Assembly (NCBI RefSeq): GCF_009711415.1
Contig: NZ_SMLZ01000110.1
Location: 62,001 to 126,000, forward strand
Direction: 5' to 3'
Source: Roseibium denhamense
GTDB lineage: Bacteria > Pseudomonadota > Alphaproteobacteria > Rhizobiales > Stappiaceae
Length of the DNA stretch: 64,000 nucleotides
The notes under the pieces are model-generated. The model had not been told where the DNA came from and ran no database searches. It saw only the letters and a list, made by a program, of their open reading frames with translations. The position numbers and the translations under genes are program-made. Position 1 is the first letter of the stretch, and the number at the start of each line of letters is the position of its first letter. Positions 45,569-53,632 of the stretch are shown here, piece by piece.

Positions 45569-46789
45569 TTAATCGGCCATCGTCTCAATGGAGGCAAAAC
45601 CCTCCGGGGCCTCGCCGGCATCAAAAGGCGTATCCACCTCGATGACCTTGTCCGGATAAAAACCGTTGAAACGTGTTCTGAGCGACAGGCTGTAGGCGCC
45701 GATGTGACCGATCTCGATCCAATCACCAGTATCGACGGTCTCCGGCAGCCAGAAGGGCCGGGACAGAATATCAACACTGTCACATGTTGCTCCGCAGACC
45801 TTGAACGGCACGATCTTGTCCGCATCGCCGGAGCGAGTTTTGCGGGCCGGATCGGGTATAAAACGGGCTGGAAGCGTAATCTTGCCGGTCCAGCTGTCCG
45901 ACAAAGACGCCCAGATACCATCGATGATGTAAAGCCGCCGCCCCTTCTTCAAGAGAACGCGCACGATCAGCGAGATACAATGGGCGACAATCACACGTCC
46001 GGGCTCCGCCACCAGCGGCTGCTTATCGAACTCCCACTCCGAAATGTCGCTTTTTAGCTGCCCCATCAAGTCTTCGAGCGATGGCATCTCGCGGACCTTC
46101 CGGCGCGGATCATGCCCGTAGACCGCCGGAAAACCGCCACCGACATCAAGCTCGACAATATCGACCCCGGCGCGGGACCGGATCCAGTCCGCTGACGCCA
46201 GTGCCCGCTCATAGGTTTCCGGCTCCTCGATCTGGCTGCCGACATGAAAACAAAGGCCGCACTTGAAACCGATCCGGTCGATCCGCTGGAGCAGCTCGAC
46301 GGCGTGTCCTGGTGCGGCACCGAATTTCTTGGAAAGCTCGTAAGCAGCGTGCCCTTTCGTGGCGATGCGGACAAACAACGTGATGGTCGCCGGGTCAATA
46401 TCAAGCGCCCTGACGATGCGCAGGATCTTGGCAACCTCGTCCTCGTGATCAAGCGACAGCGTACGGATGCCGTAGGTCTCCAGCGCGAGCCGGATATCGG
46501 ACTGCGCCTTGATCGGATGCATGTAAAGCATCTCCGCCTGAGGTGCGGCAGCCTTTACAGCGGCAAATTCGGCGGGCGAGGCGACGTCAAAGCAATCGAT
46601 CCCGGCTTTTGCCAGAGTATCGAGCACAAAAGGCTCACCGTTTGTCTTGACGGCATAGGCCGTCTTGCCGGGAAAGAGGTCTTGGAAGTTCTTGGCGTCG
46701 CGGGAAAGGACTTTGGGTCGAAAGCAATAGACGGGTTCGTCCGGGCGCAAGGCCAAAGCGGCTTCGACGGCTGTCTTGTACCGGTCCAT
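45569..46789 (-). CDS. PLP-dependent ornithine/lysine decarboxylase, alanine-racemase fold
   Basis: This fold-type III decarboxylase makes putrescine (or cadaverine). The ATG at 46789 (MDRYKTAVEAAL) follows TTGGAG and gives 405 residues. The PLP lysine is in TAYAVKTNGEPFVL (near residue 49). Also visible are HVGSQIEEPETY, DVGGGFPAVYG, the phosphate/Glu site LVAEPGRVIV, and the catalytic Cys-Asp pair in VCGATCDSVDIL, which belongs to eukaryote-like ornithine decarboxylases. Substrate choice between ornithine and lysine cannot be read safely. It lies 13 bp upstream of the plus-strand limit of the extensin-like gene on the same strand, with no shared function evident. Confidence 0.9.
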   Translation of the reverse strand: MDRYKTAVEAALALRPDEPVYCFRPKVLSRDAKNFQDLFPGKTAYAVKTNGEPFVLDTLAKAGIDCFDVASPAEFAAVKAAAPQAEMLYMHPIKAQSDIRLALETYGIRTLSLDHEDEVAKILRIVRALDIDPATITLFVRIATKGHAAYELSKKFGAAPGHAVELLQRIDRIGFKCGLCFHVGSQIEEPETYERALASADWIRSRAGVDIVELDVGGGFPAVYGHDPRRKVREMPSLEDLMGQLKSDISEWEFDKQPLVAEPGRVIVAHCISLIVRVLLKKGRRLYIIDGIWASLSDSWTGKITLPARFIPDPARKTRSGDADKIVPFKVCGATCDSVDILSRPFWLPETVDTGDWIEIGHIGAYSLSLRTRFNGFYPDKVIEVDTPFDAGEAPEGFASIETMAD

Positions 46790-46862
46790 TCGTGGCTCCA
46801 AGGTTTGGCACCGATGGCCCAAGGGATCAGTGTTTCCAGATAAATGCAACCCGCTCAGCCAG

Positions 46863-47633
46863 TTATTGACAGATCAGATAATCGCATGCCTTGCCGTGAC
46901 AGCCGGTATCCAGGTGAATGTGGCTCACATGGTGCGGATCGGCATCAGGCCCGAGGACCGTGGTAAAGTGCGTACAGGCTGATGCGTGGATATCGGTCAG
47001 AAACCGGCCTTTTTCCGTTTTTGCGTTCCAGTCCTTTTCAACGGAGACAGCCTGCCCTTCCGGGACCACGAAACCCGAGATATCGACCGCTTTGCCAAGC
47101 GCGTGTTCGGAGAGTTTCCCGTCTGGAAGATTGTTGCGCCGCCGGCATTGGTATCCCGGCCCGGTCATCACGAGAAGCGACTCCGAATTCAGGTGCTTTT
47201 CCGAGGCCGGCATTACGCCGTCCCGCAACCATTCTGCAAACACCTTGGCAAACTCGCAGGTGATTGTGACCGGGCCAGAAAAAGCGATCCGTGCATCACC
47301 GTCTTCCACCGCGGTGACTTCCACTGCATCACTAAAGCCGCACCCGTTCTCACCGTCCACAGGAGATCTTACGGTCAGCTCAACCCCCGGAATAACACAC
47401 GCAGACGTCTGCGTTCTGGCTGGAGTATCGGGGGCCGGGTCCGCGCCCTTCTCCACCTTCGGAGCACTGGACGGTTTTGCCGCTGGTGTGTCGACACCTT
47501 CCACAAAACCATGCCCGGTTCCGGACCCCAAGGGCTTCATTTGCGGAAGTGGCTGGGCGGCCAAGACCGGGCCACCGAGAACCGGCAGGCAGGTGACCAC
47601 CGCTAGAAAAATTGAATAGACATTCGACGTCAC
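46863..47633 (-). CDS. Extensin-like C-terminal domain protein, exported
   Basis: The GTG start at 47633 gives 256 residues with a signal peptide ending near VLAAQ at 27 and a Pro/Ala-rich linker to about 75. The extensin-like domain (about 80-250) follows. The metal-binding pattern of this LAS-type (peptidase-like) fold is visible in LSEHALGKAVDISGF and in the late HVSHIHLDTG. It also has a Cys-rich region (YQCRRRNNLPDG, ACTHF, CHGKACDYLIC). The role is unknown; the fold is related to D,D-carboxypeptidases, so wall hydrolysis in the periplasm is a reasonable guess. Confidence 0.85.
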   Translation of the reverse strand: MTSNVYSIFLAVVTCLPVLGGPVLAAQPLPQMKPLGSGTGHGFVEGVDTPAAKPSSAPKVEKGADPAPDTPARTQTSACVIPGVELTVRSPVDGENGCGFSDAVEVTAVEDGDARIAFSGPVTITCEFAKVFAEWLRDGVMPASEKHLNSESLLVMTGPGYQCRRRNNLPDGKLSEHALGKAVDISGFVVPEGQAVSVEKDWNAKTEKGRFLTDIHASACTHFTTVLGPDADPHHVSHIHLDTGCHGKACDYLICQ

Positions 47634-47719
47634 AACTGATCCTCATGGGCGGCGGGTACTGATGAGACGCACCAAGAGACACGCATCACAAGCCATACAC
47701 CATACCGGACGGCCCAAGC

Positions 47720-48346
47720 ATGACCATTGAACTCTATTCCGCCTATATCGTGGCAACCCTGATCGTCCTGGCCATTCCGGGGCCCACCGTCATGCTGGTG
47801 GTCAGCTATGCACTGACACAGGGCCGGAAATCCGCCTTTGCCAGTGTGATGGGCGTAGGACTGGGAGATGCGACCGCAGCGCTCGCTTCACTGATGGGGC
47901 TGGGCGCCATTCTGGCAGCCTCCGCCACAGCGTTCACAATCCTCAAATGGGCGGGCGCTGCCTATCTCGTCTGGCTCGGCATCAAAATGTGGCGCAGCCG
48001 GCCGACAGCCCTCGGCACACAGGACGTCCCCGACATCCCCGCCAGAAAGATCTTTTCGCATGCCTATGTGGTGACGGCGCTCAACCCCAAGGGAATCGTC
48101 TTCTTCATGGCTTTCTTGCCGCTTTTCATCGCGCCTGAGGCCGCCCTGGTGCCTCAATTGACGATCCTGGGCACCACCTTTGTCGTGCTCGGTGTGTTGA
48201 ATGCTGCGGTCTATGCTTTTGCCGCTGCCGCCATCGGGCGCAAGTTGCGCAGTCCGGCGCTGATGCGGCTGGTCAACAAGGTCGGCGGCGGTTTTTTGAT
48301 ATCGGCGGCCGCAATGACCGCCACGATCCAAAGAAGTTCCGCGTAA
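47720..48346 (+). CDS. LysE/RhtB-family amino-acid exporter
   Basis: This 208-residue inner-membrane exporter has about six hydrophobic segments. The family signature is at the N-terminus (VLAIPGPTVMLVVSYALTQGRKSAFASVMGVGLGD), with GAAYLVWLGIKMWRSR and TALNPKGIVFFMAFLPLFI following. It is divergent from the extensin-like gene with an 86-bp spacer. RhtB-type members export threonine, homoserine lactone or other amino acids; the substrate is not deducible. A palindrome at 48479-48500 may mark its end. Confidence 0.9.
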   Translation: MTIELYSAYIVATLIVLAIPGPTVMLVVSYALTQGRKSAFASVMGVGLGDATAALASLMGLGAILAASATAFTILKWAGAAYLVWLGIKMWRSRPTALGTQDVPDIPARKIFSHAYVVTALNPKGIVFFMAFLPLFIAPEAALVPQLTILGTTFVVLGVLNAAVYAFAAAAIGRKLRSPALMRLVNKVGGGFLISAAAMTATIQRSSA

Positions 48347-48478
48347 GGCACTGTCGCACCGATTTCTTCAGAAAATCGCCCTTGACCGGATTCGTCTGTC
48401 GCTTCCTGAACGCGATGATTTCAACGCAAACGGCGACACACTATGCATCTGATTGAACGAAACTGGCTTTTGAGCATC

Positions 48479-48500
48479 GGGCGTTTTGTTTGAAACGCCC
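48479..48500. repeat. Hairpin between convergent genes
   Basis: GGGCGTTT and AAACGCCC flank a six-base loop between the lysE-like and DUF2336 stops. No T run follows, so terminator function is uncertain. Confidence 0.4.
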
Positions 48501-48527
48501 AAAGATGCGCGACGAACGCCCGCTGAT

Positions 48528-49676
48528 CTAGGACGACCGCCGGGCAGCAAAGGGCCGGTCTAGTTTCGCTTCGACTTCAGGCTCGTCAGCGTCTTCTTGG
48601 GTCTTCAGTCCAAAGGAGGCACCTGACTGCTTCAACGTCTCAAGAGAGCGTTTTGCGCCTTCGACGCTCAGGGCCGCATAGCGGTTTATCGCATTGTTGA
48701 GTTCGAGGCCTCCAATCCGCAACCGGCGGGCGCGCATCGTCAGGACATCCTTGTAAGCTTCAGATGAAACACCGTTTGCCTTGCACAGGATGACCAGCGG
48801 CTTGTCACTGGCGCTGAACAAGAGTTGGGAGACGGCGGCCGGCGGCAGGTTGCTGACTTTGGCCAGGAGCATGCCAAGCTCTGCGGTCTTGTCAGCCCGG
48901 GCAAAGGTCGTGACAGCCTCATCAATGCTGGTTTTCTTGGAGACTACATCGCGGATCATCGCATTGGTCTGCTCGCGCGCCTCCTCAAGACGCTGAGCCC
49001 GGGCCGCAACTTCTGTCGCAGCCCGTTGAGCCATAAGCTGAACAAGCGTGGAGTCTGCTCCAAGATCACCAATCCTCGCTTTCAGTTCGTCAGTCAGGAA
49101 CGGAAGCAAGGCAAGCCCCGCCTTTTCCGGAAGGTCGGTCCGGACAGCCAGGGCCGTCTGGATAGCCTCGTCGGTCCGGGCTTTTTCAACCAGCTTCAAA
49201 AACGAATCTTCTGCAAAGCGTGCACCCGAATTGTTGGCGACCTTTGTCAGAACAGCCGAATTGCCTCTATCCACGAGCACCGACGTCACATTTTCGTCGA
49301 TGGACTTGCGTCCGGCGATCGCGCCGAGATGGTCCATGGATGCGGTCGATGCAATTTCAACCAGGTCCTCGGATGTCAGGGCGGGCGAGTTTTCCAAAAC
49401 CGGCTGAGCGATTTCAATATCGTCCTTGGCCAGTTCCACCATCAGCTCGCGCGGCGCGTCTTCCTCAAAGCAAATCCGCTTGGACAGGACCAGGCGTGTT
49501 TCCTCTTCGAGCTGCCCCAGGACCTTAAGAACGATGTCGCCAAACAAGAGACTGATCTGCTCATCCCGGTCCTTGCCACCTTGCATGAACATATCTGTCA
49601 GCATGCTGACAAGACTCTGCCGTCCAGTGGCGCTGGTATCCTTCGCCAGGTCCGTGAGTTTTGCCAAACTGATCAT
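48528..49676 (-). CDS. DUF2336 domain-containing protein
   Basis: This 382-residue cytoplasmic alpha-helical protein matches the alphaproteobacterial DUF2336 family (HEAT-like repeats). Repeat-like helical pairs can be seen: DDIEIAQPVLENSPALTSEDLVEIA, KSIDENVTSVLVDRGNSAVLTKVANNSGARFAEDSF, and RTDLPEKAGLALLPFL. No enzymatic motif is present. Some members are linked to type IV pili or motility in Caulobacter relatives, but nothing nearby supports that here. The gene is monocistronic, and its start is preceded by a weak GGAATGA site. Confidence 0.8.
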   Translation of the reverse strand: MISLAKLTDLAKDTSATGRQSLVSMLTDMFMQGGKDRDEQISLLFGDIVLKVLGQLEEETRLVLSKRICFEEDAPRELMVELAKDDIEIAQPVLENSPALTSEDLVEIASTASMDHLGAIAGRKSIDENVTSVLVDRGNSAVLTKVANNSGARFAEDSFLKLVEKARTDEAIQTALAVRTDLPEKAGLALLPFLTDELKARIGDLGADSTLVQLMAQRAATEVAARAQRLEEAREQTNAMIRDVVSKKTSIDEAVTTFARADKTAELGMLLAKVSNLPPAAVSQLLFSASDKPLVILCKANGVSSEAYKDVLTMRARRLRIGGLELNNAINRYAALSVEGAKRSLETLKQSGASFGLKTQEDADEPEVEAKLDRPFAARRSS

Positions 49677-50014
49677 TCCTACCCCATCGCGCAGGCCGTA
49701 TTCGAGCTAACCTTAACAGGACAGCCTTAATATTAAGCTACCAGATGAGGGCGTTGATCCACAGGGGAGCCGGCCATGTTTTGCCGGTTTTCCGGAGCAT
49801 CACAATCAGAATTTTTCATGCTCCGTCATTGCTGTTTTTATCGGGGGGCCTGCGCTCTCCACCTCATGTGTTTCAATACGTTAGTTAACAGATACCCAAG
49901 AACCACAGCCTGCAACTGCAGCCCCACATTGCACTGCAAAAACTTTTTTGCTTCGCTAAATATTTCCCATGTCTTAATATCGCAACATAAATCGAGGTGA
50001 TCGGGAGTGCGCAG
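49677..50014. other. AT-rich intergenic region, 338 bp, promoter side of a small-protein gene
   Basis: This is the spacer between the DUF2336 start and the 27-residue peptide gene. It is richer in A and T than its surroundings from about 49860 on (TTTTTTGCTTCGCTAAATATTTCCC) and should hold promoters for both directions. No larger gene is supported. Confidence 0.45.
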
Positions 50015-50098
50015 ATGACCCTAGTACGGAACCTGAACATGATTGCCTTCTTTGCGGCCTTTGCCTTTTTGGCCGCAATCGTAATCGGCGTGGTCTGA
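50015..50098 (+). CDS. 27-residue single-span membrane peptide
   Basis: An ATG at 50015 with GGGAG about eight bases upstream opens 27 codons and ends in TGA. The peptide begins MTLVRNLNMIAFFAAF and continues as a Phe/Ala/Val-rich hydrophobic helix to its end, with only Arg5 charged. This is the layout of a small single-pass membrane protein. A strong terminator 90 bp downstream closes a short transcript of its own. It is too short for routine gene callers. Function is unknown. The clean ribosome site, hydrophobicity and dedicated terminator make chance less likely. Confidence 0.6.
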   Translation: MTLVRNLNMIAFFAAFAFLAAIVIGVV

Positions 50099-50186
50099 GT
50101 ACGACAGAGTAAAACGGAAAATGCTTAAGGTCCCTGCGAGACTTTAAGCCAAAGACTATAAAAACGGGAATAGCCACACCAGGCAG

Positions 50187-50224
50187 ACGGGATCCGCGAC
50201 AGAGCATTGCGGATCCCGTTTTTG
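50187..50224 (+). terminator. Strong terminator of the small-protein transcript
   Basis: Eleven-base perfect arms (ACGGGATCCGC and its complement) with an eleven-base loop are followed by TTTTTG. Confidence 0.9.
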
Positions 50225-50405
50225 TGTCACATCCCGGATGGTAAACAGCTCGTCTTTTAATGGTCAGAACGGCCAGCTGCGGGCCTGATCTTCAGATTGG
50301 AAAACGGGCGGAGACCGCCTGGGAATGAACGCTCCGGCACAACCCATGCGGGTTACATTGACCAATGTGTTGCCTGCATGATCACAGCCAGATGGCCGAT
50401 TAACG

Positions 50406-50431
50406 CAAAAAAGGCGTTTCCGCAGAAGCGC
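50406..50431 (-). terminator. Probable terminator of azoR
   Basis: On the minus strand GCGCTTC pairs with GAAACGC (one mismatch) around a short loop and is followed by six T. It lies 44 bp after the azoR stop. Confidence 0.55.
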
Positions 50432-50474
50432 TTCCTTGCCATGGCCATCGCAATGCCGCCGACGGGGTTACGCT

Positions 50475-51074
50475 TTAAGCGGCCAAATCCCGTGTTTGCG
50501 CCAGTGCCGTATCCCGGTTCTCCGGTGTCATCATCAACTGATCGGCAGCGATGACCCGGACGTCGGTAATCCCGATAAACCCGAGGACGTGCTTCATGTA
50601 GGTAGAGGCATAATCAATCTCGGATCCCGCCTTGGTCCCGCCGGAAGCCACAACAATGTAGGCGGTTTTCCCCTCCAACAAACCAACCGGGCCGTTTTCC
50701 GTGTACTGGAAGGTCAAACGGGCCCTTGCAATCAGATCGACCCAGGCCTTGAGAGCGGCCGGAACCGAGAAATTGTAAATCGGCGATCCGATGACAATCG
50801 TGTCGGCAGCCTTCAATTCAGATACGAGCGTGTCGGACAGGGCCAGTTTCAGCTTCTGCTCCGGCGTCCGGTCCGCAGCATCCGTAAAGTTGGCGTTGAT
50901 CCAGTCTTCGTCCAGAAACGGCAACCCCTGCGACACATCCCGTTTCAGGATGCTGGCATCCGGCGTCTGTTCGATCAGGCGCGTTACGAGCGCATCCGCG
51001 AGCTCGCGGGTCACAGAACCCGCTTTCCGGGCGGATGCATCGATTTGAAGAATTGTCTTGGCCGAGGCTGTCAT
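50475..51074 (-). CDS. azoR: FMN-dependent NADH-azoreductase
   Basis: AzoR (AcpD) is a dimeric flavodoxin-fold quinone/azo reductase that protects against electrophiles. The second ATG at 51074 (MTASAKTILQ) has GGAG seven bases upstream and gives 199 residues; the first ATG at 51086 would add four. Motifs are DASARKAGSVTRELADAL for the phosphate loop, GSPIYNFSVPAALKAWVDLIARA and VASGGTKAGSEIDY. Two TGAAC/GTTCA palindromes upstream are likely operator sites for an unlinked regulator. It is divergent from the guanidine operon but probably unrelated to it. Confidence 0.93.
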   Translation of the reverse strand: MTASAKTILQIDASARKAGSVTRELADALVTRLIEQTPDASILKRDVSQGLPFLDEDWINANFTDAADRTPEQKLKLALSDTLVSELKAADTIVIGSPIYNFSVPAALKAWVDLIARARLTFQYTENGPVGLLEGKTAYIVVASGGTKAGSEIDYASTYMKHVLGFIGITDVRVIAADQLMMTPENRDTALAQTRDLAA

Positions 51075-51114
51075 AGCTGTCTCCATCCTGTCATTCGGGC
51101 GGCTTAGGGCGCCC

Positions 51115-51125
51115 TGAACTGTTCA
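51115..51125. promoter_or_regulatory. Operator-like palindrome TGAAC-T-GTTCA upstream of azoR
   Basis: An 11-bp palindrome lies 41 bp before the azoR start. The same half-site recurs with wider spacing at 51173-51189. Confidence 0.4.
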
Positions 51126-51172
51126 TGATGGGAAGATAGTCCACTCAATCACCATCAACTAGATAAGGATCA

Positions 51173-51189
51173 GTGAACAGTACGTTCAC
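51173..51189. promoter_or_regulatory. Operator-like palindrome GTGAAC-N5-GTTCAC upstream of azoR
   Basis: Six-base perfect arms are separated by AGTAC, about 100 bp before azoR. The shared GAAC/GTTC half-site with 51115-51125 suggests one redox- or quinone-responsive regulator. Confidence 0.45.
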
Positions 51190-51407
51190 GTTAGAAACGG
51201 CGCATATGGTCTGCCGGGCGATGAGATCATGACTTACGGTCGGCAAATGACTGTCTGGCGGCCAGCTGGCTTGCCCAGATTTCAACCCGAAGGCGCCTAA
51301 TTTTTAGACATGCACACGACTTAAACACATGAGCTTCAGGCAGGGCGCACCCAATTGGCAGACGCAACCTTCTGATATTGCGCAGAAAATTCTCAAATCA
51401 TCGAACT

Positions 51408-51422
51408 TGGCATCGGGTTTGC
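51408..51422 (+). promoter_or_regulatory. Candidate sigma-54 (RpoN) promoter of the guanidine operon
   Basis: TGGCAT-CGGGT-TTGC matches the -24/-12 consensus, with GG at 51409-51410 and GC at 51421-51422 at the required ten-base spacing. The predicted start near 51433 lies about a dozen bases before the riboswitch. A partial NtrC-like site (GCACC-N5-GGCAG) occurs at 51347-51361. Promoter use is inferred from sequence only. Confidence 0.55.
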
Positions 51423-51439
51423 GAGGCCGACAGCGTGCA

Positions 51440-51566
51440 GCGCGCCTAGGGATCCGGTCAAAACGATGCAGGACCGAGAGGTGCAAGCCGGACAAAAGCG
51501 GTGCTTCAACAAGAAGCCCGTTTCCATAGTCCGGGGACACGGCGGGACAAAAACCCGGGAGACAAC
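51440..51566 (+). promoter_or_regulatory. Guanidine-I (ykkC) riboswitch
   Basis: The leader holds the conserved ykkC blocks in order: CTAGGGATCCGG (from 51446), GGACCGAGAGGTGCAAGCC (from 51471), GGGGACACGGCGGGA (from 51533) and CAAAAACCCGGGAGA (to 51564). These are the guanidine-binding core elements of class I. A hairpin (AGGTTTCGCG with CGCGCGAACCT) lies between it and the first gene, about 100 bases before the ATG, with no clear T run. In this class guanidine usually turns expression on. It precedes a transporter and a guanidine hydrolase, as expected. Confidence 0.93.
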
Positions 51567-51668
51567 TGCACGAGGTTTCGCGCGCGCGAACCTGCTCCCG
51601 GACGTGCGCAAGAGATCTGATCAGTAGAGCCCGGCCAACGCCTGGCAGATGACAGGAGACGCGCACAC

Positions 51669-52730
51669 ATGCTGAAATCCATTGCAAAGGCTACCCTCCT
51701 CGCCGCAGCCCTTTCGCTGCCCTTATCCATGAGCGCCACTAAAGCCGAGGAAAAAACGGACTTTAAAGTCTGCTGGTCGATCTATGTCGGCTGGATGCCC
51801 TGGGGCTACCTCCAGGACAGCGGCATCATGAAGAAATGGGCGGACAAATACGGCATCGATGTCGAGATCGTACAGATCAACGACTATGTGGAATCCATCA
51901 ACCAGTACACGGCCGGCGAATATGACGGCTGCTCCATGACAAATATGGACGCCCTGTCCATTCCCGCAGGTGGCGGGGTCGACACGACTGCGCTTATCGT
52001 CGGCGACTATTCCAACGGGAATGACGGCATCATCCTGAAGGACAAGACCGAACTGGCGGATATCAAAGGCCAGACCGTCAACTTGGTTGAATTGTCCGTT
52101 TCCCATTACCTCCTGGCCCGGGCGCTCGACACGGTCGGGTTGAGCGAACGCGACCTGACCGTTGTGAACACGTCCGATGCCGACATGATCGCGGCCTATG
52201 CAACACCGGACGTTACGTCGGTCGTGACCTGGAACCCTCTGCTGTCGGAAATCGAGGCGCAGCCGAATGCGACCAAGGTGTTCGACAGTTCGGGTATTCC
52301 GGGCGAGATCATCGATATCATGATGGTGAACACCGAGACGCTGGCCGCGAATCCCGATTTCGGCAAAGCGTTGGTTGGTGCCTGGTATGAAGTGATGGGT
52401 TTGATGGCATCCGGCGATGCAGACGCATTGACCGAAATGGCAGAGGCATCTGGAACAGATCTCGACGGTTACAATGCCCAGCTGGCGACCACGAAAATGT
52501 TCTACACGCCCGCAGATGCGGTCGAATTCACAAAGTCATCCGAACTGCCGACAACCATGAAGTTCGTTGCCGAGTTCCTGTTCGACAAGGGCATTCTTGG
52601 CGAAGGAGCGCCGAGCCCGGAGTTTGTCGGGATTTCATTCCCCGACGGGTCGACTTACGGCGACGTCAACAATGTCAAGCTGCGGTTCGACCCGAGTTTC
52701 ATGGAAATGGCAGCCCAGGGATCGCTCTGA
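51669..52730 (+). CDS. Guanidine ABC importer, NitT/TauT-type binding protein
   Basis: This periplasmic receptor has 353 residues with a signal peptide ending near TKAEE at 27 and a GGAGAC ribosome site. It belongs to the SsuA/TauA-like fold. Characteristic stretches are VCWSIYVGWMPWGYLQDSG, INQYTAGEYDGCSMTNMDAL, VGDYSNGNDGIIL and VNLVELSVSHYLLARAL. Binding proteins of this type occur next to urea or guanidine carboxylase genes and under ykkC control, where guanidine is the known ligand. It is the first gene after the riboswitch, so guanidine is the likely substrate here. A GC hairpin follows its stop, which would favour its higher expression. Confidence 0.88.
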   Translation: MLKSIAKATLLAAALSLPLSMSATKAEEKTDFKVCWSIYVGWMPWGYLQDSGIMKKWADKYGIDVEIVQINDYVESINQYTAGEYDGCSMTNMDALSIPAGGGVDTTALIVGDYSNGNDGIILKDKTELADIKGQTVNLVELSVSHYLLARALDTVGLSERDLTVVNTSDADMIAAYATPDVTSVVTWNPLLSEIEAQPNATKVFDSSGIPGEIIDIMMVNTETLAANPDFGKALVGAWYEVMGLMASGDADALTEMAEASGTDLDGYNAQLATTKMFYTPADAVEFTKSSELPTTMKFVAEFLFDKGILGEGAPSPEFVGISFPDGSTYGDVNNVKLRFDPSFMEMAAQGSL

Positions 52731-52748
52731 CTTCTGCCCTGTGATCAA

Positions 52749-52773
52749 GGCCCGGCTGAAAAGTGGCCGGGCC
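52749..52773 (+). promoter_or_regulatory. Intra-operon hairpin after the binding-protein gene
   Basis: Eight-base perfect arms (GGCCCGGC and GCCGGGCC) without a following T run lie 18 bp after the stop. They probably protect the upstream mRNA from decay and so raise binding-protein levels over the permease. Confidence 0.6.
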
Positions 52774-52810
52774 GTTCCCAAGCGCTGACCAGCATCGGAC
52801 CCTCGTCTCC

Positions 52811-53632
52811 ATGCGCATCATCAACCGCAAGCCATCCCGGGTCACGGCCCTCGCCCTAGGGCTCCTGCCATTTCTGGCGACCATTTTGGTCTACGCGATC
52901 GCGAGCCACTACCGGCGGCTCGACAATCCCGCAGACAAGCTGCTCCCGTCCCTTGAAAGCATGGGGAATGCCTTCTGGAGGATGGCAGCGGTACCGGACC
53001 GGCGATCCGGCGACTTGTTGCTATGGGTCGATACGGCTGACAGCTTATGGCGGCTGGGAAGTGGCATGGCCATTGCCACTCTTCTGGCGCTCACGCTTGG
53101 AATTGCGATCGGGTTCATTCCGCATGTCCGCAGCGCTCTTGCACCCTATATCGCGACCTTCTCGCTGATCCCGCCGATTACGATCCTGCCCATCCTGTTC
53201 ATTACCTTTGGCCTGGGGGAAGCCTCCAAGATCGCGTTGATCGTGGTCGGCACTGCGCCTGTCATGGTGCGTTCAACGGCACAGGCCGTTCTCGACATTC
53301 CCCGTGAGATGATCATCAAGGCAGAAACGCTCGGTGCATCCGTCTGGCAGATGATCACCAGACTGGTCCTGCCGCAGGTTTTGCCCAAATTGCTGACAGC
53401 CCTGCGGCTCGGGCTGGTACCGGCCTGGATCTTCCTCATCTCCGCCGAAGCGATCGCGTCGACCACAGGGCTCGGCTACCGGATTTTTCTCGTCCGCCGG
53501 TACCTCGCGATGGATGTGATCCTACCGTATGTCGTCTGGATTACCCTTCTTGCCTTCCTGCTCGACCGCCTGCTGCTGGCCTTGTCGCGCCGCACCTTCC
53601 GCTGGCATCATCTGGGGAGCGATGCCCTATGA
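52811..53632 (+). CDS. Guanidine ABC importer, permease
   Basis: This is the inner-membrane permease of the NitT/TauT-type importer. The ATG at 52811 (MRIINRKPSRVTAL) gives 273 residues with about six membrane segments; the frame is open to 52763 but those codons overlap the hairpin. The EAA loop that contacts the ATPase reads EMIIKAETLGASVWQMITRLVLP. It follows the binding-protein gene by 80 bp and overlaps the ATPase gene by four bases (ATGA). No strong ribosome site is seen before the chosen ATG. Confidence 0.88.
   Translation: MRIINRKPSRVTALALGLLPFLATILVYAIASHYRRLDNPADKLLPSLESMGNAFWRMAAVPDRRSGDLLLWVDTADSLWRLGSGMAIATLLALTLGIAIGFIPHVRSALAPYIATFSLIPPITILPILFITFGLGEASKIALIVVGTAPVMVRSTAQAVLDIPREMIIKAETLGASVWQMITRLVLPQVLPKLLTALRLGLVPAWIFLISAEAIASTTGLGYRIFLVRRYLAMDVILPYVVWITLLAFLLDRLLLALSRRTFRWHHLGSDAL

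Noticed and set aside
51566..51668. Guanidine-II (mini-ykkC) hairpins with ACGR loops
   Set aside because: No pair of matching hairpins with that loop could be drawn; the class I core just upstream explains the regulation.
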